This document shows, one piece after another, positions 16,900 to 27,698 of a DNA stretch of 64,000 bases (within the stretch, counting starts at the first letter, position 1; the number at the start of each line of letters is the position of its first letter). This DNA is from Bolinopsis microptera (lineage: Eukaryota > Ctenophora > Tentaculata > Lobata > Bolinopsidae). Location: NCBI RefSeq assembly GCF_026151205.1, contig NC_087077.1, positions 3,100,001 through 3,164,000 on the forward strand, given 5' to 3'. The notes beneath the pieces are model-generated. The model saw only the letters and a program-made list of their open reading frames with translations. It was not told the DNA's origin and made no database searches. The position numbers and the translations under genes were made by a program.

Positions 16900-19800
16900 C
16901 TAGACTCCACTATCGATATAACTCTGTCTATATCCGGGGTTGTGGAAGTCCTGCCAGGCAGCTTCAGGAGCGGGTTCGGGTGAGGTGGGGACAAGATAGC
17001 AGATACCTTGTCCTTGAGGTGAACAGGGTTTAGGAGGAGGAGAAGTGGAGGTGGGGGGCTGCGCTACTTGGTACACCAGCAACTCCTGCCTGCTCGACGG
17101 GTGGACCTGAAATATAATAACGTGTCAAAAGTTCAGTCAAATAAGATTACAAAACTTATATTTGGGGCACTTTTTGGGTTTCATTATATTAAAAGTATGT
17201 CTTACATTAAGTATATTTTACTTTTTAGGCTCTGTTAGGATTCGCTGCTGAGTTTCCAGTAGTAGGAAGAGTATTGGAAGGTAGGTATACTTGCTGTGGT
17301 AAATGGTCAGGGTGCCAGCCCAAAAGAGATAATGTAGCCATTAAAAGAGGAAGGACCTGTCAGAAGGGCTGTAGTACAGCTATCAGCCTATCAGATCACG
17401 CAATCAGACCCACGTGACACAAACCAGCTAATCAGAGGCTAGGGGTGAACACAAACAAATGAGCGTGGAACTGGGGCGGCGGTATTTCATAAGATGGATT
17501 CAAAGTACTGTATGAAAATTTCCTCCCATCAGGGAAAATCGGAGTGACAGTTAAGAAACACGTGGTATCTTTAGTGCAGCCACGTGATGAAAACCAGGAA
17601 GCTAATTCTAAAAGCGTAAGGTTTATACAGGCTCCCGACAGAGAAATTACATAATAATCTCTTAAGAAGGCATGTAAAAGGGTCACCCTAAATGTGCTAC
17701 ATTTTAGGGCCACTATTTTACATAAAACAGTCCGGGTACTGTGCTTCATAAACCAAGGTTGAGCCTATTTTCTATTTGAAACTCTTAAATGTGTCCAATC
17801 GATACAGATTAACACGATCAAACATTCTTTAAAATGAAGATAGTTGTCAAGATGAAACAAAATGTCTTGACAGAGGACAATGATAAGAAATTGTCAGAGA
17901 AATTTCAAGTTGAGTATAAAACCAAAAGTTGATCGCAACTTACATCGTCGAATATAGGGTTTGTGTTCTGCTGAAAGTGGACTTTCTCTTGCGATTTTGA
18001 CTTTAACCTCTTGCTGAAACGGAATCAAGGATAAGAAAACAATCGATTACTTTAGCGATATTAGTTTATAGAAGTAAAAACAGCCACTTGAATTGTGTGC
18101 ATGCGATGAAATGAAACAATGGCCACAACTCGTAAATACTGAGTACAGATAATATGGTATTATATTCAATACACGCTAAAAGGCGGTGAAGATGATAGAT
18201 TGCTACGGTGGAATACTGACGATTATTTTCATTGACACGGTGCAATATTTACAATTATTAATCGTGAAGAAAACTAATTCACGTTTGACAATAACTTGCA
18301 CTTGATGATGGCTGTTTTAGCATAGAAATCAATTCAATTACTTTTCAAGCGGAACAATCAAAAACATCTGATTAACTCTCATCAATAAATTATAACATCA
18401 GTATTAAAGTTTAAAGTACTTACTATCTGCGGTAGAATAAGACGCCGGAAAACGTTAGGATGACGAGTGAGACGCCGATACAGAACAAGGCTGCGAAACC
18501 AGTACCCGTCACTGGAAATACTGCTATTAATACTACATTGCTGTTCGTTTATTTATTGTTAAATTTATCCATTAATGAATATAAAATAAAGTGACAGATC
18601 TGGGTGACTTGTAATAATGCTGCCTAAAGATCAAAGTAGGATTTTATGAGAAGGAAACTTCCCCAAATTCCACTCTATTTGATCGCATTTTGTTATGTAG
18701 ACATGTTTCTTAGCGCCCTCTTTTGGTTTTAATTTTGATTTAGCCAGGGAAAGGAGTTTTCTCAGAGTTTCATGGTTTGAGAATAAATAAAAGAGAGCAA
18801 ACACTCGGTAATAACATATTACTGCATAACATGTAAACTTTGAAATTATAATCATTTGGTATCGGCACGGGATAGGTTGAAGTCGGTCACGTGATTGATA
18901 CTCTCCCTCGCCATTGGTGGATGACCGCGGACCAGCAAAGACGCTCTGTCGGGATCCTATTGGGTCCGATTAGTGGTTCAGTGGATCTCATAGATCCAGA
19001 GACAGTGGGTTTTAGTGGGGACTGGGGAGTTACCTTATATGGGCATCACGTGGGTTCTAGTGGGGATGGTTGCCAGGTACCACCATGGGTAAAACAACTC
19101 AGTCCTTGGTTTAGTCTTGGTATTTCAATTATGGTTTAACTCTGGAATGTCCTGACAGCGTCTGTCTGTCTGACCGCCCGTCCGGTTTATGTCTTAATTT
19201 AGCTCCAAGAAACCCGAAAAATTCTTCAGATAATAGAACAATTAATATAAGGGTCAGCGCTCGCTCAAACAAGCTCTGAACAAAACTGTCATTTGTCAAG
19301 AATAAAGCTAGGCAAGTTATTTTTAGCAGGTTTAGGACAAAGAATGGGCGGACACCTTTGTGCAGCTATTAAGTCAGCCATTCTCGTCTTCTCGAGGTAT
19401 TACTTTGCTTCACATTAGGAGGGGGCATCTCATCAAATTCATTGCGAAAACTTTAAGAAATTGATGAATCTACTGATCCCAAGTCTGTCAAAATCTCACA
19501 ATTAAATTAGACTCACGTTTGTTATCCTGGAAAAAGAACTCGAACCAAAAGACCATTTCCTCGCAAAACTGTCCTCTATATCGTTGCGCACACGTGCAAA
19601 CTGCTGTCATCCCGGGTCCAGTGAGACTACACAAACCTCCATGTTCACAGTACTCTATACAACTCTGAGGGAAGAACACAGTGTTAGTTTCTAATTATAG
19701 TGTCAGTTTCTAGGGGGGCTAGCTAACCTCAAAATAACTTTCCAGTCAGTGTCTTTGAATATTATTAACCAGTTCTGATTTAATAATATCTCCCGCCGGT

Positions 19801-20635
19801 ATGCTGTAATGAATAAACGGATTTTTTCATTTAGGTTCCCGGTGGGACTTCTTATTTTGGTCGCTAAAATGTTTGAAACCCAAGAAGCAATTTATCGGCC
19901 AAACCATGACCCATAATATGCCAGTCATGTCCTGAGGTACATGTAAGGGGATATTTTTAAACGTGGCGAGGGTAAAAAATATTCCTGATAAAATTTGGAG
20001 AAGGAATTTCATAAGGTACTGAGTGCCGACAAAAGCGGTGAAAACGTGACATTTTTCAGGGCAAGTCTAGATCTCCGCCCTGCTGGTACAATTACAGCTA
20101 GATACACAGGTCTACTTTGAGATAATACAATTGTGTGCTTTAGAGGGTGCTGAGTTGGAGGCTGAATTAGTCTCAGGCCCGGTGAGCCTCTGTTTTGTAA
20201 TTGAGAGCCGGCAATTTAAAGTGTTATGTTTCATTATCTTTAGCGTGTTGCCAGTAATGAGGGTAGAAGCAGATTTGATGAGTCGCGGTTTGAAACCGCG
20301 ACATGAAACCACCGGTTTCATGTTCAAATATTCAGACAAAATATCATGTAGATATGCAATAAGCTTTCCAATACTAACAGAATAAATGTAACGTCCTTAT
20401 AGCCCAAATTGGCACCTAAATTTCTTAGTACAGGGACAAAATTCTAACTTTAGAAACATAATATACATAATTGATAATGTAATTAATGTAACATTAGCAT
20501 GTTTAAGTAATCAGAAGAAGTTTAAACACTAAAACATGTTTAAAAAGACAAATAACTTACGTATAGATCTTTTCCAGGGGTGGTGGTGAAGATGGAGGAG
20601 GTATAGGGTGGGGACTCAGTAAATAGTATTGGCAT
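16900..20635 (-). CDS. single-EGF-domain transmembrane protein (neuregulin/EGF-ligand-like)
   Basis: Five exons on the minus strand join in consistent phase: 20561-20635, 19517-19664, 18424-18511, 17944-18013 and 16900-17106 (donors GTAAGT or GTGAGT, acceptors CAG). The product is about 195 residues. Residues 1-25 are Ser/Thr/Pro-rich. Residues 27-61 form one EGF domain with six cysteines spaced 3, 5, 10, 1, 8. A short stalk is followed by a membrane helix (GFAALFCIGVSLVILTFSGV, about 79-98) and a basic, Pro-rich cytoplasmic tail containing NPIF and NPGY, possible endocytic or PTB-binding motifs. There is no signal peptide. The first ATG follows an in-frame TAG, so either an upstream exon is missing or the helix acts as a reverse signal anchor, as in neuregulins. 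Architecture suggests a membrane-tethered EGF-receptor ligand; the specific family is inference. Confidence 0.7.
20282..20322. other. two adjacent perfect hairpins
   Basis: GTCGCGGTTT-G-AAACCGCGAC (20282-20302, 10-bp arms) is followed at once by CATGAAACC-ACC-GGTTTCATG (20302-20322, 9-bp arms), sharing one base. Both stems contain GAAACC/GGTTT. They lie in the first intron of the EGF-domain gene. Two perfect stems back to back are unlikely by chance, but their function is unknown. Confidence 0.85.
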
Positions 20636-22078
20636 TGTTAACTAGCTCCCTTTTTACATTATTAATCACTTGTACTTGCTATTAAAAGAAGTTTGGTTAG
20701 TATTGTTTATCATGTTCTCGTAGACCATATAATAGGGCTGATTCCAAAAACGGATCGTTCATAATTCATTAAGGAGCAGTACAAAATCGTTCACTCTAAA
20801 CTTTGTCAACAAAATGTTATGATTTTCCAAGAAAAATCATCCTGCAACACGGTGGTAAAATATTGAAAGCCTTTAATAGAACTGAGCCAGATCGATTAAG
20901 GTTGATACTCGTAATCTGATGGGGGAGTATCCAGAACAATGGATACAACTCAGCCTGGATCTATTAAAGATGATACTTATAATAATTTGACGGGGGAGTA
21001 TCTCCATCGAATCTGATTTAATCTGGAATTTGTCAAGTGTCAATTTGGTTGACGAAAGCGCAACTTGAAGTCGTTACAATGGCTACCACGAACAATATCA
21101 GGCAAAGTAACAACCACTAGTAACAAGGGGGCAAGGGAGGGGAGCTGGGAAACAAAGCCGACTCTAAAACTTCACAGATCGCACCACAAACCTTCCTTGG
21201 TTGGGGGAGATCGAAAAATAACCATTCCTAATCGACTACTTGACGTCACGTGCAGTAAACCCAGCCCTTTCACTGGACGCCACAACCCACGTGACAGCAG
21301 GGCAGCGTGCTGACTGGGTGAGAAGGTGTGAGGTAGATAAGACGACAAGTACTCCCTGGGACTAGTGCCCTAGAAGCTACATATTATGTGTCGGGTATAC
21401 CAGTGATATAAGCAACTCTGTCCCCCCCTCCTCCTCCTCCGACAGTCAGCTCAATTTGGGGGGCTGTCTAGAGGCACGGTCTAACGAAACAAATCTCACA
21501 TCTCTCATAATCTTATAACACATGGACACTTCGTCAGATATGTCCTCACAATATGTGAGTGGGTCATGTAGCAGAGTGCAGTACAATTATTATACTACTG
21601 TAACACTAATCGAATGAGAATACATAAAACATATAATATAGGACCTCCAGTTAAAACATAAAAATGCAGGACGAGAGACCCGCGGCACACGCTCACCTCT
21701 GGTACAGTGAGAAAAGGAGGGGAGCTGTGAAAGTGTGAATTGTGGGATGAATTGGGAGGATTGGGGCGGGCCGGCAATAATGTGCGAGGGGCACAAATTA
21801 CTTCTCACAAATGATCTAACGCTCAGCTTTCCCACACATTAACAAATCAGATACTCTGTATCGGTTTTATGGCAGAAAAATCCCAGATTAGGAGCATGAT
21901 AAAAATAGATCAATCGCGGAATGATGAAAGATCAGTACAACAAACTGTGAGTAAAACCGCAGGGCAATGACAGAGGATTAGATCCCGGAAGACATGCTCC
22001 CAGTTAACGAGGAAGCCGGAGAGTGAGAGATATCAGAGGAGGAGTTCAGTGAATCCTGTGTAAAGAAGTGTGCTGAGT
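20636..22078. other. 5' region of EGF-domain gene, no further exon found
   Basis: A signal-peptide exon might be expected here, but none with matching phase was recognised. There is a degenerate direct duplication (about 20879-20930 and 20948-21003, both ending GGGGGAGTATC). E-boxes occur at 21247 (in GACGTCACGTGC) and 21288. Confidence 0.4.
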
Positions 22079-23161
22079 GTGGGGAGGGAGCACACGGTTG
22101 AAGGAGCACGCTGCACGTGGGGAAGGAGCACACGGTTGAAGGAGCACACTGCACGTGGGGAAGGAGCACACGGTTGAAGGAGCACACTGCACGTGGGGAA
22201 GGAGCACACGGTTGAAGGAGCACGCTGCACGTGGGGAAGGAGCACACGGTTGAAGGAGCGCACTGCACGTGGGGAAGGAGCACACGGTTGAAGGAGCACG
22301 CTGCACGTGGGGAAGGAGCACACGGTTGAAGGAGCACACTGCACGTGGGGAAGGAGCACACGGTTGAAGGAGCACACTGCACGTGGGGAAGGAGCACACG
22401 GTTGAAGGAGCACACTGCACGTGGGGAAGGAGCACACGGTTGAAGGAGCACACTGCACGTGGGGAAGGAGCACACGGTTGAAGGAGCACACTGCACGTGG
22501 GGAAGGAACACACGGTTGAAGGAGCACGCTGCACGTGGGGAAGGAGCACACGGTTGAAGGAGCACACTGCACGTGGGGAAGGAGCACACGGTTGAAGGAG
22601 CACACTGCACGTGGGAAGGAGCACACGGTTGAAGGAGCACACTGCACGTGGGGAAGGAGCACACGGTTGAAGGAGCACGCTGCACGTGGGGAAGGAGCAC
22701 ACGGTTGAAGGAGCACACTGCACGTGGGGAAGGAGCACACGGTTGAAGGAGCACACTGCACGTGGGGAAGGAGCACACGGTTGAAGGAGCACACTGCACG
22801 TGGGGAAGGAACACACGGTTGAAGGAGCACGCTGCACGTGGGGAAGGAGCACACGGTTGAAGGAGCACACTGCACGTGGGGAAGGAGCACACGGTTGAAG
22901 GAGCACACTGCACGTGGGAAGGAGCACACGGTTGAAGGAGCACACTGCACGTGGGGAAGGAGCACACGGTTGAAGGAGCACGCTGCACGTGGGGAAGGAG
23001 CACACGGTTGAAGGAGCACGCTGCACGTGGGGAAGGAGCACACGGTTGAAGGAGCACACTGCACGTGGGGAAGGAGCACACGGTTGAAGGAGCACACTGC
23101 ACGTGGGGAAGGAGCACACGGTTGAAGGAGCACGCTGCACGTGGGGAAGGAGCACACGGTT
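22079..23161. repeat. 38-bp minisatellite, one CACGTG per unit, with 303-bp higher-order repeat
   Basis: 28 tandem units of 38 bp, each made of GGAGCACACGGTTGAA plus GGAGCACACTGCACGTGGGG and AA; the two halves share GGAGCACAC, so the unit itself arose by duplication. Every unit has a CACGTG, 28 counted. Two rare variants (GGAACACACGG at 22505 and 22808; one missing G at about 22611 and 22914) both recur at 303 bp, which is seven 38-bp units plus one 37-bp unit, showing a block duplication. Because 38 is not a multiple of 3 and no unit contains a minus-strand stop, all three minus frames are open for over 1.1 kb; these are not genes. Confidence 0.97.
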
Positions 23162-24974
23162 GTCGGTTAAGAGAAGCGCGCTGAACGATATCCTCACCAC
23201 GCGATCTACTTTTCTCCAGGATGAGAAACCGGTTAAAACAATTTTTCAGAATCGATGCACGTAACGAGGATATCAGTTACTACAAGCAATTCAACTGGCA
23301 AACGATTGTTGAACTATTGGAACGTCTTTTCCGGGAAAATGAGCGTTCAAAATGTGCTGTGGTCGGGACCGCACCAGACGTAATGGCAGTACCCAAAGGG
23401 ACTCTGGCAGAGAAAATAGTATTAGCTACATCCTAAGTGATCTGGACCGTTGAAACAAGTATGGTTTTCAAATTAAATAGTTGTTTCCGCCGAGTGGTAA
23501 TGTAAGGCTCCCACAAATCGTATAAGCGCAGATTTGGGAGAGAAAAAGACCCGTTTATATATTGGAGGAACGGACCGGTGACGTGGGCACGGGTGCAAGT
23601 AGTTTAAATAATTTGGCACACTCTCCCGTGAAGTTTAAGAAAAAAAACGGAAACTCTGCAAGTTTTTGGGATAAACGGAGCATATTTGGAATTATAAATA
23701 TTTGGAAATAAAATTCCGGTGGAGCTGCACGACTGGATATGGCCATTGGTCGTCGGCTGTACGCAGATACAACGTCAGTACTTAACAATTATGCACTTTA
23801 TAATTTGTCAAGTCTATATCGGCCATTAGTTGCCTCAATGTTTCCAACCAGACTTACAACAAGTGAAATTCTTAGTTCTAAGTGTGCTCTCTGCCACCCC
23901 TTGACACTCTAAAAAGATATGCAATTTTTGTGCGAATTGCGGTCCAGGAAAAGAGGGTCAGTGCAGCTGCAGAACAAGGGTAGAGGCAGAGAGCGAGTAT
24001 ATCTCAGTGCAAACACAAGCGCCATGAAATAACGAGGTGATTGTCGGGCAGAATGTCAAGAAATCGGTTGTAAATACAGCACAATTTCTTGGGTTAAATC
24101 TGCGTAATAATACTAATAACAAGGTTGTATTGACGTTAATGAGCGGAAATCAAGTACAGAGATACGACGATGGAATCCGCGGGACTTGTTCTGTAGTCTA
24201 ATATACCACAATTACGTGAACAAGTCTATTTCACAATATGCGACACAGCGATAGCTGGTGAAGACTCACTGGTGGAAGCTCATATTTTTTAGTTTATATA
24301 TGCCGTCATGTCAAGAGTATGGTCAAAGAAATACAATATTGCAATAATCGAAGGAGTTAATTGGAAAATGTCTTCGGAAAATGTCTTTGAATTGCAATAA
24401 TCGAAGCAGTTAATTTGAAAATATCTTTATTAGATATTGTTTTTAATATTCAACCATAGTGCTATATTGCCTGTCAAAGAAATATGAAATTCACGGATTG
24501 ACGTTATCTCAGATGATGTAATTCTAAGATGCAAAGATTAGAGAAAACGAAGGCTGTGCTTTCTTGCGAAATCGAAAGTGAAAGTAGCTAGCACCTGTTA
24601 TAAGCATGACAAGTATTTATATAAACCGTTTTCTATTGGATTAACATTTCATCAGAATAATATAGACCACAAACGAAGAAAGCAGTGACATCTTTAAACA
24701 AAATTAGGGAAAATTAGTAACCAAATTGGCAACCTTTAATTACCAGTACCACATAATATGTAACAAATAAAAGTGAGTTTCCCCTACTATAAACAGTAAC
24801 CAGTGGTAACACCCTAGAAATAGACTGCAGGAGATCTAAACGGTAACACTTGTCGTGCAGCACCGCTCAGTAGGCTCTATATCTGGTCCGGTCCTAAATG
24901 CGAACTGCACTAACCAGACCAGGCACGTGACTACCCACCAACTTTCAGCCACCTCACACTAACGGAGATCCGCA
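23162..24974. other. no certain gene; one unexplained 71-aa ORF
   Basis: At 23221-23436 the plus strand has an ORF of 71 codons preceded by CTTTTCTCCAG, a good acceptor-like sequence, with a balanced composition (LLERLFRENE, APDVMAVPKG). I do not recognise it and give it a low chance of being real. At 24341-24429 a block of about 36 bp (TTGCAATAATCGAAG...) is repeated once, 53 bp apart. The rest holds nothing I can name. Confidence 0.3.
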
Positions 24975-24997
24975 CTCACACACACACACACACACAC
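24975..24997. repeat. (AC)n microsatellite
   Basis: About eleven AC dinucleotides. Confidence 0.95.
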
Positions 24998-27663
24998 GCT
25001 CACACCGCAAATCATTGTCTTTGTCCTATCCGAGAAAAGGTGAGGAGAAGGTGGGTTAGCAAGCGCGGAGAGAACTGGAAAACGCTTGAGTTGGGCTGTG
25101 GTCTGACTGACAGACACACACAAAGCAATATAACAAGTAAAGAGTTGGAGCGTATAGAGCACAGTGAGGAGACTGTGAGAGAGAGAGAGCAGGGGACCTG
25201 GAAGGATATGGTGGTGGCCACAGTGCACTTTATTTTTAGCAGGTGTGAAGTAGTGATCACGCTTGCTGCATGCTCCAAAACGGGGCATAAAACGGGAAAA
25301 CAGAGGCCCCTGAGTTTTTAAAAACAGAGTACATTCTTGTGCGATTATATCAGGGGGTGATTTTGGTGTTTTTGGCATCCGGTGTGCGTGGTGTGTGAGA
25401 AAATCTGAGATCAGACAGCAAATTTAGTAAAAATGAACAAATCAAGTGAGCTAAATTTGGTTTCGTCTGAGTGATTCATCACAAAAGTCTAACTTTGAGT
25501 AAATAAAAAAGGGAAATAGCACTACCACAGGTAGGAAGCAGTGAGACATACCACAGAATATGCCGAAAATAGATTGAAAAGCATCATGCTCATATTTGTC
25601 AAAGCTTTGGGAGAGAAGTATCGGATGCAAAGTATCAAAAACACAAAGAACATTATTATCCTGAATCCGGGCAGGAGTTCAAATTCAAAGCGAACACAAT
25701 CTCCAAAAGACAAAGCAACTTCAGCAGTATTGAAATGAATTACTAAGGATTTAAACCAACAGTGGAATGTGTGGAAAATGGGGCTGCCCGGGCGGAGGTA
25801 GGATTCCCAAACACCTGCTCAAGAAGGTGGCACGTGATCTCAAGTTTGTGTCACGTGGGTTACGGAACGAAATGTTACGAAATGTTACAGTAATCTGTGA
25901 CATAATGTATCGGCCGGTGTATATCACATCAAAATACATGATGATTGGCCGCGGCACGGGTCATGGGAAAGCCCCGATATTAGGCATGTTTATCACTTTA
26001 CTGAGCAAATGCAGGGCGAACACGGTTTCCTAATTCGAAGATAAATACCGGAATTATTCCCTGGAATGCGAAGGTTTGAAGACAATACCTACGCTATTAG
26101 ATTGCACCTTAAAGAGCCGCGGCGGCCGTGGGAGTTTACCTTAAGAGTCCGACTCAGTCTAAATAATTGTACACTAGTTACATATTATTCAGGATATTCA
26201 GAAAATATTGACCAAACGTACTGTCAACATGCTGACGGCTTTGAAGCTTGGAGAACATTTTAAACGAATTTAAAACGAGAAAATATCAGGCGTTTTCTCA
26301 CCGAACAGTTCTCAAAGCCGGGCTCCAAAAAGGTAAAAAGGATCATGAACGGAATGGATTGCGGTCGCAGTATGAACATGATGGACTAAGGACAAAACAA
26401 AACATACGGGTGCGAATACTACTCAATCATTTCAATAGTTACTTTGTGCCCGTTCATCACGCGAGAGAAGGTATCCTCTTTGAAAGTGATACAGGAAGTT
26501 ATGGCGAATGACCTGAGTAAAGGAGTAACGGTGGTCACCCTGACCAACCTCTCGTCACACATCACCACCCGACCATCACTACTCCTCGGGGCACACCATC
26601 AAACAAACCGGCATACAGCTCCTAAACTGGTACTAAAATTTAGTATTACAACATTGAAGTCCTAGTAGGAGAACAAGAAATAATTACAATGGTCAACAGG
26701 GACAGGTATTGCGGCCGGGATGCCAGTCTAAGGGCTTTATCCAAGAGTTTCATCACAAAAACAGACTGTATACGGTTGCCAGGGGAGCCCATAAAACAGT
26801 ACATGACATAGGACGGACGAATAAGGGTTGTTTCTGGAGAGGAGGAGTAGCAAAACCAGAGCAGTGGTAATATTAAAATAGTAAGTATCTAGGGTTTGCT
26901 ATAAAACAGCTGGAGACATTACGATTAGCGAGCTGGAGTGAAGTAGTTGAAAGGTTCGTCACATTGTTCTGCAGATAAAGAGGTCAGAAGTCAACGAACA
27001 AGTTGTTGAAGCCAGAAAATAATACCGCCCAGCAACTTTAGACCACGCAAAGAAATGCAAGGAAGAGCATTGGCTGTTGGTACATGCGAAGAAAACACAG
27101 CACAGTAAAACCTGGATAACAACAAAACCAAGCAGCAATAACAACTAAAGTTCATTACTTCATTAAACACACGCGTATTTGCTCTCCCGGGGTGCGAGGG
27201 GCAGGCTGCCTTCACCCCCCTGCGGAGAACACCTGGACCAATCAGAGTCCTGGATTTTAACCACGTGACACTTAACAGCCAATCAGGAAGCAGAACGGAG
27301 GATATAAACACAGGGATTAATCACAGAGCCGTTGGCAAGCGAGGCGGACTGGGAGAATGACGTGTATAAGACGTAGAGTCATATCGTGATCCCTTGTCAT
27401 TAAAAACATATTAACTGGCTACGCAGCTCTGAGGGGAAATTGCTTGCAAAACACAACGAAATTCTCGAAACATGAAAGGTTAAAAAGTCGTAGGATAGCT
27501 TTTGTTCGCACGGGACAAATTAAAATAAATTAAAAGTTTGAAGCAGGGAGACAGCAGCGTAATTAAAATGGCAAGCCCGCTTGTAGAGCTGACCATTACT
27601 ACTACCCTGCTGGAGTTGGAGCCAGGAGCGAATTAGAGTTGGTAAATAGGCTAGAGTGGGGCT

Positions 27664-27664
<1 letters not shown>
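24998..27664. other. no recognisable gene; E-box motifs
   Basis: Short open frames only, none with a recognised domain. Two CACGTG sites at 25831 and 25852 are followed by ATTGG at 25944. Confidence 0.35.
27238..27308. promoter_or_regulatory. promoter-like CCAAT / E-box / CCAAT / TATA array
   Basis: In 71 bp on the plus strand: CCAAT at 27238, CACGTG at 27262, CCAAT at 27279 and TATAAA at 27303, in canonical promoter order and spacing. No plus-strand gene start was recognised downstream, so it may drive a noncoding or unrecognised transcript. Confidence 0.45.

Positions 27665-27696
<32 letters not shown>
27665..27696. repeat. (AC)n microsatellite
   Basis: About sixteen AC dinucleotides. Confidence 0.95.

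Positions 27697-27698
<2 letters not shown>

Noticed and set aside
22079-23161. CRISPR-like array
   Set aside because: Units are directly adjacent with no variable spacers, and this is eukaryotic DNA.
22033-23200. Three overlapping minus-strand ORFs of about 370-385 codons with Pro/Ser/Cys repeats
   Set aside because: They are three frames of one 38-bp minisatellite that lacks minus-strand stops. Identical repeat peptides in every frame show that this is not selection for a protein.
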